Origin: CAYWBW01 sp964456745
GTDB lineage: Bacteria; Patescibacteriota; Gracilibacteria; GCA-2401425; JAJOLG01
DNA: 64,000 bases
Direction: 5' to 3'
Assembly (NCBI GenBank): GCA_964456745.1
Contig: CAYWBW010000003.1
Location: 60,745-124,744 of the forward strand
Below the pieces are notes generated by a model, which saw only the letters and a list, made by a program, of their open reading frames with translations, ran no database searches and had not been told where the DNA came from. Both the position numbers and the translations under genes were made by a program. Below are positions 22,022 through 34,432 of this stretch, one piece after another (within the stretch, counting starts at the first letter, position 1; each line of letters begins with the position of its first letter).

Positions 22022-22516
22022 ATGAACACTCTTTCATATCAAAACGCCATTTGAACAATTATATTTGATGAAACAACTAGAATGCCACTTTGAATTGTTG
22101 ATGATCTAATAATTAATCCTGATACTTTTAAAGTTGAATTTTTAATAATAAAAAGCTCATTTTTTAAAACACCACAAATTATTAATAGTTCCTCAGTGAA
22201 ATCCTGGTGAAAAAATATATATCTTTCCTCCTATAGTTTAAAAGAAATAGAATCAAATGTTGTTGCAAAAAATATTTTAGAAAAAGAAATCTGAATAATA
22301 TGGAATAAAGTAATAGATGAAAATTGAAAAAATATATGAATTGTTACAGACTTCTTTTTCAATAAAAGTACTTTTTCTTGAATTTCAATATTCGTAAAAT
22401 CATCTTTTTATTGAATCTTATATTTTTGAAAATGAAAAGAAATTCTAAAAAAAGACATCAATGATGTAACAAAAAATGCTATAATTATTAAAAATCTGAA
22501 AACTGTTAAAGCTTAA
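22022..22516 (+). CDS. Double PRC-barrel domain protein
   Basis: A 164-residue protein made of two similar units: residues about 10-45 (GTIIFDETTRMPLGIVDDLIINP) and 88-125 (GIIWNKVIDENGKNIGIVTDFFFNK). Each has the PRC-barrel pattern of strand, G.v.D...n..........v.  PRC barrels bind RNA or electron-transfer partners in known cases. Function here is unknown. It is the last gene of the run beginning at 17895, and its stop is 2 bases from the stop of the convergent gene at 22519. Confidence 0.7.
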
Positions 22517-22518
22517 AA

Positions 22519-22794
22519 TTAAAGCATCTCTCAAGCACTATTCCATTTACCATGCAAATTGCAAATGGCTGTAGAATTTAAATTATCAATGAAATCTACT
22601 TCAAATTCAACTTTTGCTTCATCATTTGGACCAATGTCTTTAGAAGAGATAATTTTATCTCAAGTAAAAAGTGTAATATTTGAAATAAAATGCTCTTGAC
22701 TTTGCGCTGGATGATTTGGCACAGAAACTGAAACTCTAGTTTCGCTAATCACATCAATTACAGGTGTATGTTTTTCTTCTTTTGTATATTCCAT
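22519..22794 (-). CDS. Superoxide-reductase (neelaredoxin)-like iron protein
   Basis: A 91-residue protein. KHTPVI near residue 9, VPNHPAQSQEHFISNI near 27-42, and the C-terminal CNLHGKWNSA supply the four His and one Cys that bind the iron in class II superoxide reductase. Family members are around 110-130 residues, so this is a compact version; the N-terminal Lys/Glu loop is present (KEEKH). It would reduce superoxide to peroxide in an anaerobe. Convergent with the PRC gene. Confidence 0.75.
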
Positions 22795-22869
22795 TATAAA
22801 TTATTTAATAAGTACTTGAACTTATCTTAGCAATAAATAAAATCTTTTACAAAACTAATTGAAAAAATC

Positions 22870-23949
22870 ATGCAAAAAAAATATAAAATATGAATACTAT
22901 GAGCAACATGAATGGTATGACAAAGATTTATTAGTCTTTTAGAAAATCATCCATGGTTTGATGTTGTTTTAGTTGCAGCTTCTCCTAGATCTGCAGGAAA
23001 GCCATTCAAACAAGCTGTTGAATGAAGATGGGCAATGAACACTCCAATTCCTGAAAATGTTAAAAATTTAAATGTTTATGCAGTAAAATCAGATATTGAA
23101 GATATAGTTCCACAAATAGATTTTGTCTTTTGTGCATTAGACATAGAAAAAGAAAAAATTAAAGAAATTGAAAATATATATGCAAAAAAAGACATCCCTG
23201 TAGTATCCAATAACTCAGCACACAGGTGGACAGACAATGTTCCAATGGTAATTCCAGAAATTAACTCAGACCATTTTAAAATTATTGATCAGCAAAAGAA
23301 AGATAATAATTGGGATAAATGATTTATAGTTGTGAAATCAAATTGTTCAATCCAATCTTATATTCCTGCACTAGAACCATTAAAAAAATATTGAATCACA
23401 GAAGTAATGGTGTCTACTTATCAAGCAATTTCTTGAGCATGAAAAACTTTTGAATCGTGGCCCGAAATGGTAGATAACATAATTCCATACATCTGATGAG
23501 AAGAGGAAAAATCAGAAAAAGAACCTATGAAAGTTTGGTGAAAAATTGAATGATGAAAAATAGTAAACAAGCAAAATATAAAAATATCAGCTAATTGCAT
23601 CAGAGTCCCAACCCTTGATGGGCATATGGCAGCTGTATCAGTGAAATTTAAAAACAAAACAAGTAAAGAAGATATATTAAAAGCTTGGCAAGATTTTAGC
23701 GCAATCCCACAAGATAAAAATTTACCATTTGCTCCAAAAAAATTCTTAAAATATTTCGAAGAAGCCGACAGACCTCAAACAAGACTTGATAGAGATTTAG
23801 AGAATTGAATGTGAATTTCAATTTGAAGACTTAGAGACTGTCCTGTTTTGGATTATAAATTCATATGCCTTTCTCATAATACAATAAGGTGAGCAGCCTG
23901 AGGTGCGATATTGGTTGCAGAAGGATTAGTTGATGCATGATATATTTAA
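22870..23949 (+). CDS. asd: Aspartate-semialdehyde dehydrogenase (archaeal-type)
   Basis: A 359-residue protein. NADP-binding GILGATGMVGQRF, ASPRSAGK, the catalytic SNCSIQSYIP (Cys159), AISGAGK, RVPTLDGHMAAV and the end NTIRGAAGGAILVAEGLVDAGYI match the archaeal/second-class Asd. It makes aspartate semialdehyde for lysine, threonine and methionine or for diaminopimelate. Here it is alone, without lysA, dapA or thr neighbours, so its downstream pathway cannot be told. It ends 1 base beyond the stop of the convergent gene, whose last codon it overlaps. Confidence 0.92.
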
Positions 23950-24986
23950 GAAACAACCAAGCTATTTTTTCATCAAAAAACATCTTCTTTTCATAGAGTT
24001 TCAGGGCTAAACATTTGCTCCACAGTCAAATCATAAAGATTTTGCATAGGTAAATCAAGAATTACTTGAGTAGATAGATTTATAACACCAAGGTCACTTT
24101 CCTTAAACCCTTTTTCTTTTAATATAATTGCCCAATCAATTCAATCAGGGTTTTTATATGAATTAGTTAAATAATAATTTCAATCAACCACATATGCTGT
24201 TGTTCAATTAACCTTAGAATAACATCGATCATATCTATTAAAAAAATCACTATCACGCTCAATGGTAGAAACCTTACTTCAATCTAATAATACTCTTCAG
24301 GATCTAATTCATCAAACACACTCATGATTAATTAATACCGCTCACCTCATTGGAACAAAGTATCATTGTCTCAATAATTCTGACACCTTTGAAACATGTT
24401 CAGGAATATCATAACTTGCATGTTTATAACGATCAATAACACTATTGCCAACAGCACTTTCTTTACTACTTTTATCACTATTCACCTTGCTGTCACTAAC
24501 AATGGTAGACAATCCTTGACCATTAGGTAAATCCTGATTTAATGCTTTTCAGGTAAATAAAGTCAAATCTTGACCATTAGCACTTGCATAATTTCAATAA
24601 TTAGCCGTATTGCAGAAAAAATTTGTTATATTTTCCCTAAATAAAGAGTTAAGCCAATTTCAACTTAATAAACTAGGAACAGAAACCTTCATAGTTTGAA
24701 CTTTTACTTCACCTTTTGATTGCGTCACTCTTGATATGTTCAATTTACCATTTAATGCACTTTCACTTACTACCCCTCTTAAAGCTGTCTCGATACTAGA
24801 TCTATGAGTTTTTATAACTTGTAATATATTAGCGAATATCCTTATTGTATTATCAACTTCTACCAATTGAGGTCTATTAAGCTGCTTTCTAAGATTTTCT
24901 TGAGTTGCATATCAAAAAAGATTTTTTAAAGCACTCTTGGATGCACTAGATGCATTCTGATCCAATTTTCACAATTTTTTACTCAT
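23946..24986 (-). CDS. Hypothetical 346-residue protein
   Basis: Starts MSKKLGKLDQNASSASKSAL, with a helical N-terminus up to residue 60, a low-complexity Ser/Asn-rich centre (VSDSKVNSDKSSKESAVGNS) and a C-terminal part with VGGIRSGRVLLDGSKVS and TTAYVVDGNYYLTNSYKNPDGIDW. No transmembrane segment, signal peptide or family is recognised. It has its own strong promoter at 25012-25040. The stop overlaps the asd stop by 3 bases. Confidence 0.7.
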
Positions 24987-25011
24987 AATTTAGTTTTAGT
25001 TATAGTATAAT

Positions 25012-25040
25012 ACTATATGTATATTTATATTTTTTGTCAA
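25012..25040 (-). promoter_or_regulatory. Consensus promoter for the 23946-24986 gene
   Basis: On the minus strand: TTGACA (25040-25035), a 17-base spacer, TATAGT (25017-25012), 26 bases before the ATG. It lies back to back with the secA promoter. Confidence 0.7.
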
Positions 25041-25048
25041 TACATTAT

Positions 25049-25077
25049 TTTACTTTTCAATCAAGATATGTTATAAT
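25049..25077 (+). promoter_or_regulatory. Promoter for secA
   Basis: TTTACT (25049-25054), 17 bases, TATAAT (25072-25077). The transcript would have a leader of about 140 bases before the ATG at 25223. No obvious strong structure seen in the leader. Confidence 0.55.
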
Positions 25078-25222
25078 AGGTAAATAAGAACATTTATTAT
25101 CTAATTTCCAATTGATTTTAAAGCTAGTTACACTAGAATTTTGTTTGTAGAATAAAAAAAATAACAAATCTTTGTAAAACATATTTATAAAAGACGAATT
25201 TAAAGAATTAATATCCAAAACT

Positions 25223-27991
25223 ATGCTTGAAAAATTAAAAAAATCCTTCTGATGAGTGTTCCTTGATTATAATGAAAAAACGATCAATACATTTAAAAAT
25301 AAAGTTGAATTAATAAACAAAAAAGAAGAAGAATATCAACAACTTGAAGAAAGTGAATTTTTAAAAAATTCTGAAAAATTCAAAGAAGATATTAAGTCCT
25401 GAAAAAGCTTAGATGATATTTTAATAGACGCTCTAGCTACTGCAAAAAATTGATGCCGAAGACTTACTGAAAAAAAGCATAAATATAAAAAATGAGAAGC
25501 GCAACTTGAATGGAACATGATTCCATATGATGTACAACTGATGTGAGCAATTATCTTACATGAATGAAAAATTGCAGAAATGAAAACTTGAGAATGAAAA
25601 ACTCTCGTAGCAGCTCTTGCGCTTTATCTAAACTCACTCGCCTGAACATGATCACACCTAGTAACAGTAAATGAATATTTAGCCGAAAGAGATTCAAATG
25701 AAATGTGACAATTATTTAATTATCTTGGATTAAGTGTATGAGTTACCAAGCACTGAATAAATCATGAAGAAAAACAAAAAGCCTATGCTTGTGATATAAC
25801 ATATTGAACAAATAATGAATTTTGATTTGACTACCTCAGAGACAACATGGCAACAAGAAAAGAAAATATTGTTCAATGAGATCTAAATTATGTAATTGTT
25901 GATGAAGTAGATTCAATACTTATAGATGAAGCAAGAACTCCGCTTATTATTTCTGCTCCTGCAGATGAATCAACAGAAAAGTATAAACAATACACATCAC
26001 TTGTTACCAATCTTAAGATACTTGAACATTATACAATTGACGAAAAATCCAAATCCACTGTCTTAACTGAAAAATGAATTTTAGAAATGGAAAAACTTTT
26101 GTGAATTGAAAATATTTATACTGAAAAATGATTTAATGAAGTACATCATATCGAACAAGCTCTTAAGGCAAATTTTGTTTTCAAAAAAGATAAAGACTAT
26201 ATGGTTAGAGATAATAAAGTTGTGATAATTGATGAATTTACATGAAGAGCTATGGACTGAAGAAGATATTCAGATGGTCTTCATCAAGCAATAGAAGCAA
26301 AAGAAAATGTAGAAGTTCAAAGAGAAAGCAGAACACTTGCTACAATAACATTTCAAAACTTTTTTAGGTTATATAAAAAACTTGCCTGAATGACTGGCAC
26401 AGCTCTCACTGAAGCTGAAGAATTTTGAACAATATACTGACTTGACACAATTGTAGTACCTACGAATAAACCAATGATCAGAAATGATAAATCTGATGTA
26501 ATATACAAATCTGCTAAATGAAAATATGAAGCTATAACAAAAACAGTTAAAGACCTAAGCAATAAAGGACAACCAGTACTTATATGAACAGTATCAGTTG
26601 AAAAATCTGAAATTCTTTCAAGTCAGTTTAAAAGTGCATGAATATCGCACACTGTTTTAAATGCAAAATATCACGAAAAAGAAGCTGAAATAATTACAAA
26701 AGCATGAGCAAAGTGAGCAGTAACCATTGCAACTAATATGGCCTGAAGGGGTACTGATATTAAGCTGTGAGAATGAGTAATAGAAGCGTGAGGTTTGTTT
26801 ATATTATGATCTGAAAGACATGAATCTAGAAGAATAGATAACCAGTTAAGGGGTAGAAGTGGGAGGCAATGAGATGCCTGAACTTCTCAATTTTTCATAT
26901 CAATGGATGATGATTTAATGAGAATATTTGGATCTTGAAAAATGCAATCTGTAATGAACGCTATGTGAATGCCTGAAGACATGCCAATTGAGAATAAAAT
27001 GATTTCAAATTCTATAGAATCTGCTCAAAAAAAGGTTGAAGAGCATCACTTTGATATAAGAAAACATATAGTTCAATATGATGATGTAATCAACAAACAT
27101 AGAGGAATTATTTATAAAAAAAGAAAAGAAATATTATTTTCAGATGATGTTTCTGAAATGATAAAAAATGAAATTCAAAAAATATCTAAAAAAATTGTTT
27201 TATCAAACACCAATTGAATACCTGTACATGAATGGGATTATGAATGAATGTATTCTAGCTTGAAACAAATGTGTGAAAACAATATAATTTCCTATAATGC
27301 TTGGCATCAAGAATGATTGAGCTCAGAGCAATTAATTAAAATGTGTCTTGATCATCTTAATTGAGAATACGATAATAAAGAAAAATCCCTACCAGATCCA
27401 CAAATATTAAGACAAACTGAAAAAACTATATTTTTACAAACACTGGACATGCTTTGGATGGAGCATATTAATAATATGCAACAACTCAGAGAAGCAACAT
27501 CGCTAGCAGGTTATTGACAAAGAGATCCTCTACTTGAATACAAACACCAGGCCTTTGAAGCTTTTGAAAAACTACTTGAAGATATATCAAGAAATACGGT
27601 ATCTACACTATTTAAAACAAAAATTGAAGTAAAAATAAGAATGCCAAAAACTTCAGTAGCTCACGCAGCCAAAACAAATGAAAAACAAATTGAAGAAGGA
27701 ATAAGCAAGTGACATATTAAAGAAGATATAAAAGAAATAAAAGAAGAAAAAGCTCAAGAAAGCTTATCAAAAGTTGAAGGTGAAGAATTTGCAAAATTAT
27801 TTCAAAATAATTGAAATTTGGAAAATCAACTTGAAAAATGAGAGAAAAAAACTTGAGGGATCACTGTTATAAAAGCAGATGATGAACCTGCTACTAATAC
27901 TCAAGCTAGCACTCAAAGCAGTATAAAAGTATGAAGAAACGAACCATGTCCATGTTGATCATGAAAGAAATATAAGAAATGTTGCTGATAA
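25223..27991 (+). CDS. secA: SecA preprotein translocase ATPase
   Basis: A 922-residue protein with the whole family layout: QLMGAIILHEGKIAEMKTGEGKT (Walker A at about 120-127), HLVTVNEYLAERD, a DEVDSILIDEARTPLIIS box near 227, the preprotein-binding domain, [56 protein letters not shown], and the C-terminal zinc motif CPCGSGKKYKKCC. It drives protein export through SecYEG. The last codon before TAA is TGA (27986-27988), so the protein ends Cys-Cys-Gly; a standard-code reading would stop at TGA one residue earlier. Confidence 0.98.
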
Positions 27992-28048
27992 ATTTTTAGT
28001 TTTAACAAATCAATATACCAGATTAATGTATTATTTTTTGTTACATGC

Positions 28049-28927
28049 TTAAATATTTCATATTCAAGCTCTTACAAAAAATGATTCTACTATTCACTCT
28101 TTTACACTATCTATTTTTACAAGTGATTGTTTAACAAGCTTTATTGTTCCTCTTTTTTCATCTAAAAGCTGATCAATATTCTTTTCAAAAAGATCAAGTA
28201 ACACTGGATCAAATTGTCAATTATGCCTTTCACCTTTTTTCATTATTTTTAAGATTAGATCCTTTTGATCAAGTCTATGTCCATCTCTAATATATGGTCT
28301 TGGTCAACCAAGTGCATCAAACACATCAATTAATGCAACAATTCTGCAAATTACATGAATATGCTTTCCATCCACCTCTAAAGGATAACCACCTCATTTA
28401 AACTTTGTATGATGCGACAAAGCAATTGTAGCAGCCAATATTCTAGTATTAAAATCTATAGATCTCAATTTTCTAATAATATCATGTCAAATCTGAGGAT
28501 GAGTCTTAATGATTGCAATTTCCTCAGGGCTAAATCAACCTTTTTTGTCAGAATTAACTAGATCTCAAATTATTTCATCAGTTTTTCAAATATCATGTAA
28601 CAAAACTGCAGCATCTAAATTTCATTTCATATTTATAAGATCTGATACCATATCAGGATTCTCATTTTTAAACTTTTCACTTCCATTAATAATATAATTC
28701 ACCATTGACCTTGTTCAATTTCTTACATTAATTAAATGAAGAAGTGCATGTAATTTATATACAAAATTTTTCCCCTTAGCTTCACCTTGAAAAACTTGAT
28801 CAATTACATCAATTGGAATATCTCACTCTTGTGCAATACTACGAAAACATTTTGCAAAAACCTTTGAAACTTGAACTTCCGCAGCCAACAATTCACGCTC
28901 TCATATATTAGTATCTACAAATTCCAT
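28049..28927 (-). CDS. HD-GYP domain phosphodiesterase
   Basis: A 292-residue protein. From residue 105 it has HDIGK (metal-binding HD), HPQIGHDII, HHTKFKGGGYP (the HHE..(D)GxGYP block) and IVALIDVFDAL, the HD-GYP set that breaks down cyclic di-GMP. The N-terminal 100 residues are helical without a sensor. No diguanylate cyclase is seen in the window. It is convergent with secA, 57 bases apart with no obvious hairpin. Confidence 0.85.
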
Positions 28928-29275
28928 ATATATAATTTTTAATTAGCCGATGCATGCTATGAAAAATAAATATATGTTCAAGAATTAATTATTGCGCAAT
29001 ACAAAATTCTTGTATATTGATCTTTTAGTGTGAAATCTTACATTAAATTAACAGCTTTTTTCTATTCTCAAGTATATGCTGAACTACGGCAACATCCTTT
29101 GTGTGATTTGTTCTATATGTTGTTATTTTTCAAAAAAAATACAAATCCCGACAACAATCATACAATATATAATTTATAATTAATGATTTTTGTAATTCTA
29201 TTTTCATTTAATATAAAATCACTAAACTCATCATCGTAATTTATGAAAAATTAAATATTTATTAATTAAATAATT
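28928..29275. promoter_or_regulatory. Intergenic region with a promoter for the 29276 gene
   Basis: About 350 bases without a gene. TTGTAA (29190-29195), 16 bases, TATAAA (29212-29217) is a plausible plus-strand promoter for the downstream gene. No strong hairpin or repeat seen in the rest. Confidence 0.4.
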
Positions 29276-29977
29276 TTGAAAAAATTAACTATTATTGAAG
29301 ATTTCATAGACGATGTTGTTGTAAATTGATGATTAAATAGCATTGAACAAATTGTTTCTAGTAAAAATCCATGATTAGACAAATGGGATTGATATGAAAA
29401 ATACTTAATAACTAGAAAAACTAGGCCTGAAAACGCCTATTGACTTGAAGATTATAAAACATCAAATCTATGGCAAATATTATCAATTATAGAAAAAAAA
29501 TTACGAGAGATTATTGACCTTGATGATAAATTAGATAAAAAAATAAATAAAATTCGACAAATTACAAAAGAAATAATGATATTTATAAATTCTATATCCA
29601 TCAATAATGAAACAAAAATAATATGGGATAATTTTATTAGTAATTGATGTATGAAAACTTTTATAACCCAACTTTCTGAGGAATTAAAAGAATGTAATAT
29701 ATTATATTATGATATTTACCATAAAGCATGAAAACTTTGAAAGAATTTAGAAGAAAACAATATTACATGACAAGAATTTATTACTTCAATTTTGGAATTA
29801 TTAACAATGTATAGAAGTAAAAATAATTTCATAAATGAAACAATAAAACTAATAGTACAATTAGATGACCCCTTAGTGGCAACCATGGTATTAAATCAGC
29901 ATATGGAACATTATATGACAAATAAAAATGCGCACACAATTCTTAATAGCGAATTTTTTAAAACTATTAACTCATAA
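29276..29977 (+). CDS. Hypothetical protein, TTG start
   Basis: A 233-residue protein, mostly helical: KKLTIIEDFIDDVVVNGGLNSIEQIV..., heptad-like stretches at about 75-110 and 150-200, ending NAHTILNSEFFKTINS. The upstream ATG at 29243 is in frame but closed by TAA after two codons, so I take the TTG at 29276. TGA-glycines occur at turns throughout. No family recognised; no neighbours in an operon. Confidence 0.6.
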
Positions 29978-30125
29978 CAAAAGACAAATATTAAATCCTT
30001 AATTTCCAAATTAATGCTATCAGAAATTTTATATATTTATTTACAAAATTATAAAAATTAAAAATTTACACAGCAAATTCAAAGATATTATTCACTAATT
30101 GCGTACTAAAAAAGAACCCCTCCCC

Positions 30126-31214
30126 CTACTGCATACTCTTCAAATCCAAAAGCGGCATAACTCCATCAGGAAGTACTCACCACTTAATATTTGGAGAAAG
30201 CTTATTTATCATTTCAAGCTGTATAATTTCCTTGTTTGCTCTAAGCGCTTCTCATTTTAGCTTTATAGCTTCTGCGTCCGCTTGAGCTTCTATAATTTTT
30301 TTCTCTTTTTTCTTTTCTGCCTCCTGTCTTTCAAACTCTGCTTTTTGAATTTTTTGCTCTGCTATTTGCTTTTCTTCAATTGCACTTAAATATATACTAG
30401 AAAACTGAATATTTCTTAAAAGAGCTGAATCTAGAGCTAGATTTTTATTAGATAAATTAGTTCTCATTTTATCCTCAATTTTTTGTTGAAGCTCCTGTCT
30501 TTTTTCTATTTGAAAAAAATCTTTAGAATTATAACCTGTTACAATTTCTCTAATAATAGATCTAGATGCAGGCCTTACGACTTTTGCAACATAATCCAAT
30601 CAAACTTTTTGATAAACATCAGCAGCATTTTGTTTTTCAAGGAAAAATTGAATCGTCATATCAACCTTTACTGTTTGTCAATCTTTAGTAGTAGCTTCTA
30701 CTGCATCATCTCAATATACATTTCATTCTGCTGGAGAAATAGACATAGTATAAATTTGAATTCTTGTGCTCATTTTTGTAGCCTTTTGCCAAAATGGAAT
30801 TTTAAGATGAATTCATTCTCAGAGACTTTCTTGTAAAACTCACCTTCCCCTGTCGAAAAGTACAGCAACATTACCAGCTGGAACATTTACAATTCAATCA
30901 ATTAAAATCATTGCAAAAATAAAAATTCATAATCATGTTAATAAACTTTTTGAATTAAAATTCGTCATATTATTTTGGTTAAAATTAAAATTATTAAAAA
31001 AACTTTCTCATTGATTTTTTACAAACATTCTTCAGTCCTTTGCTTTTTGAAACTTTCAAAACAAATCAGAAAAATCATTTCTTTCACCAGATTTTTTTAG
31101 TATCGAAGTTAATACAAAAAAGAATATAATTGGCAAAATCAGCATTATTAAATGTGGTCAAAACATTATTATTAAGGCTATTACTACAAATATTATCGGA
31201 TTTATATTTTTCAC
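30126..31214 (-). CDS. Prohibitin/SPFH-family membrane protein with extra N-terminal helices
   Basis: From residue 83, a transmembrane helix then VNVPAGNVAVLFDRGRGVLQESLGEGIHLKIPF, KDGQTVKVDMTIQF and a charged coiled coil (EKQIAEQKIQKAEFERQEAEKKKEKK) define the SPFH/prohibitin layout. Members make membrane rings or scaffolds with proteases. A start at 30968 gives the classic ~280-residue protein. The frame stays open up to a GTG at 31214, adding two hydrophobic helices (IIFVVIALIIM and LILPIIFFFVL) and a charged linker. I chose the longer form because the gap to the upstream stop is then 16 bases. Confidence 0.8.
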
Positions 31215-31230
31215 TAAAATTTTATTAAAA

Positions 31231-32067
31231 TTATAACATTCAATCAATAATTTTTTTGAAATTTGCAAATGGTTGCGCTCCACTTACAGATACACTTTTT
31301 CAGGTTTTATTGTTAATAATAAAACTTCATGGAGTTCATCTTACTCAAGCTTTTGCTCAATTTTTCATTTGTTCAATAACATAAGAATTATACTTGCCAC
31401 TATCGAGACATTGCTGAAATTTTGATCTGTCTGATCAAGACTGCTCAGCAAGATCTGTAAGCTTTTCAATTTTCATTCATCTTCAGTTTGAAGTTGTTGT
31501 TTCATATACCAAATCTACAAATTTCCAAAATGCATCATTTCATGCAACTTCAGCTACACATTCAGCTCATTCAGCCTGCTTTGTAGCAAGAGGATTATGA
31601 AATCATAAAGGAAAATGTCTATAAACCCAATTTACTTTTCATTTATAATCTTCAAAAATTTTCAATGCAGTAGGATGAAACCTTTTACAAAAAGGACATT
31701 CAAAATCCGAATACTCCACCAATGTTATTTGTGCATCTTTGTTTCATCTAATATGATCTTTTAAGCTATCAATTATTATTTCAGTATTTGAATTTTGAAC
31801 AGCTTCATTTTGAGCTTGCTTCTTTTGAGCTTCAAGCTTAGCTTCCTCCTGTCTTTGTTTCTTTAATTTTTCTGCCCTAATTTTTTCCTGATTTTTTTTA
31901 TAAGATTCAACTCACTCATTAATTCTTTGAGATAATAATTGCTCATCAGCAACCTTTTTTTCGGATCAAATATAATACCCTAAACAAATTAACAATGCAC
32001 ATAAAACTATGAATGAAGTAGAAATCATTCAAATCTTAATCCATTTTTTAATATTTTTTTTAGTCAT
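31231..32067 (-). CDS. DsbA-like thiol-disulfide oxidoreductase, membrane-anchored
   Basis: A 278-residue protein with an N-terminal signal anchor (about residues 8-32), a Lys/Gln/Glu-rich coiled-coil spacer (about 38-90), then a thioredoxin fold: LVEYSDFECPFCKRFHPT (CxxC) and the cis-proline RGTPGSFIIN. It matches the Thioredoxin_4/BdbD class that oxidises or isomerises disulfides in exported proteins. The many Cys of the secreted thrombospondin-repeat protein in this window are plausible clients. It is the upstream neighbour of the SPFH gene on the same strand. Confidence 0.85.
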
Positions 32068-32143
32068 AATTATTTAATTATTTCATATATATATTTTCTT
32101 CTTTCTTTAGGGTAATTAAAAAATTTAAGATTACAATCAAAGT

Positions 32144-32725
32144 CTAGTGCTTAAATATAATTTTATTATTTCTCATAAAAGCAAAAAGTGTAATTAATCA
32201 TATTACTATCATTCAATACAAAGCATCAACTTTTCATAAATGAAAAATAAATATTCATCAACTAAAAAAATACACATATGAAAGTTTTTGAATATTTTTC
32301 CATGATTTTCACAACAATCTCTGACTAAAAATATTTGAACTTATTAATAATATCAATCAAGTAATTTCACCCAAATGTCCAAAAAACTGCATATTATTAA
32401 ATCACCAATAGTAAAAAGAGAGAAATGTATTAAAAAAATTACCACTCATTGCAAAATAAGTATAAAAGGCATTTGTCACCACCACCATGGCAGAGAGTAC
32501 TCAAAGACTTTTCCTGACCGGTATTAACATCCTTAAAGTTTTACTCTTAAATATGTCAGAAAGTGGCCTTATAGCCATCAAAATTACAAGTGAATACCAA
32601 CTAATAAACCATAAAATATCTTGATGCGCCAAAAGCTGTTTCCAGAAAATAGGAATTAAGAAAAACAAATATATCAACAAATCACTAGATAGTATTTTTC
32701 TTAAAATTAAAACAAATTTTTTCAT
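32144..32725 (-). CDS. MsrQ-like ferric-reductase-type heme membrane protein
   Basis: A 193-residue protein with about six hydrophobic helices. Histidines sit near helix ends in AHQDILWF, FFGHLGEITG and FIFHLGKVDALYG, as expected for b-type heme ligation in the ferric-reductase-like transmembrane domain. Size and the early SRPLSDIF-like turn (IRPLSDIFKS) match MsrQ/YedZ, the heme partner of the periplasmic methionine-sulfoxide reductase MsrP. No MsrP gene lies nearby. It is upstream of the DsbA-like gene, which fits a shared redox role outside the membrane. Confidence 0.6.
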
Positions 32726-32863
32726 TAATAATCTAAAAAATTAATTTACTATAGTTTTGTTAAACATAATTTTTCACAATCTAATTTATTTAAAAATAAC
32801 CAAGCTGCATAGAAAATACACTCAAACTTATATTATCACAAATCTTGTTGCATTTTAAGAAAT

Positions 32864-34306
32864 TTAAGACCTATTTAATGGTAAAAAAACAGCAAATTCA
32901 CTTCACTTTCAGATAACACTTGAAATAAGTATTTTTCAGCCAAGTGCCTTAATCAATTTATTTGCATAAGGTAATCACAATCCAGTTCAAGTAATTCATT
33001 GCACTTCACCTGACCCAACCCTTCCAAACTCTTTGAATATAATGTCAATATCCCCCTCTTTAATTCAAATTCAATTATCATTAATCTTTATTACAAGTTC
33101 TCAGTCATGAATAAAACTTCTAACAACAATTTTTCATTTTTTATGTGTATATTTAATTGCATTGGAAACAAGATTGATTAAAACCCTTTTAAGCATCTCT
33201 CAATCTGTTTTAATAAATACTCTTTTAGTTTTATCTAAAAATTTAAGTGTTTGATTTTTTTTATAAGAGAGTACATAAAGGTCATTAACAACTGAATCAA
33301 CTAAATTTGAAATTTTTACACTTTGAATATTTAACACAATCTTTTCTGATTTTATCCTTTTTCATTCTAAAAATGAATTAACACTTTCAAGTAATTCATC
33401 AGTAGTGTATTGAATCTTCTCAAGATATGATCGATTTTTTTTGATCTTATATCCATCTGCGAAAAGTGAGGCATATGATTTAACAATTGTAAGAGGTGTT
33501 CTAAGCTCATGTGTTGTAAGATTTATAAATTGTTCCTTTGCCTTTAGAGCATTTTTCAAATTAAAATTAATTCTTTCAAGCCTCCCTCTATATAGTCTAA
33601 TACTACGAATCATTGGCACAAAAATAAAAAAGGCTTCAAGTGTTAAAGTTATTAGAGTTATTGCCAGTATATAACTTTCAATATTTTTAAGTCTCAATAT
33701 CTCATTTTGCCACTCTATAGCATATTGCTCAGTAACAAGATTTAAAGATTTTGCTAAATCAGGAAGATGATTCTCTATATAGTCATTTAATAAATTATAA
33801 TTAGTATCAATATTTGTATTATTTACATAAAGCACATCATTAATCATATCTATAAATTCAGTTACTTTTAGATTTACATTTGGTTTAACAAAATAAAAAT
33901 CTTGTAACTTTGGGGTAAAATATTTTTTATTTCTAGTAGATATTGGAGTATAATTATTTCAGATGTAAGAAATTTTGGAAATTGCTATAGGATCATGACT
34001 TATTATTGCACTATGTGAATTAACAAATAATTCAATATCGCTTTCAATCAACTTCCTAAGACCATCAATTTTATTTTTATCTCAATACTTATATTCATAA
34101 AGAACATTGGAAGTCTGTCTTACAATTTTTTGTGATAGCATCCTTTGCCTTCAACAAATGTTAACAATCGCTCAATTTAATTCCTGAAAACTAATCTGTT
34201 TATAAACTCATATAAAAGATGATATTGATAAAATTGCAATGATACTTAAAGCGATTACATATTTTAATGTAGATTTCCCAATAATGATTTTTTTTATTTT
34301 TGTCAT
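32864..34306 (-). CDS. Sensor histidine kinase with PilJ-type sensor domain
   Basis: A 480-residue protein: transmembrane helix (about 17-36), a periplasmic helical domain with the PilJ motif ICGRQRMLSQKIVRQ, a second helix (about 195-215), then HELRTPLTIV (phosphorylated His near 265), RVLINLVSNAIKY, DNGIGI and GTGLGLP. The PilJ fold is typical of nitrate or pilus sensors. A good ribosome site, GGAAAGG, precedes the ATG, unusual in this window. No response regulator is adjacent, so it is an orphan kinase here. Confidence 0.9.
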
Positions 34307-34432
34307 CCTTTCCACATATTATTATACCATATAATGATCTTTGATGCAAGTGTGAAACTATTACATGAAAATTTAAATCTTTTTAAAAACAAGACTGGTA
34401 ATGATGTTATCAAAGCAAATCATCCCTGTATC

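Noticed and set aside
30483..30836. Plus-strand 117-residue ORF within the SPFH gene
   Set aside because: Antisense to a gene with strong family motifs; no supporting evidence.
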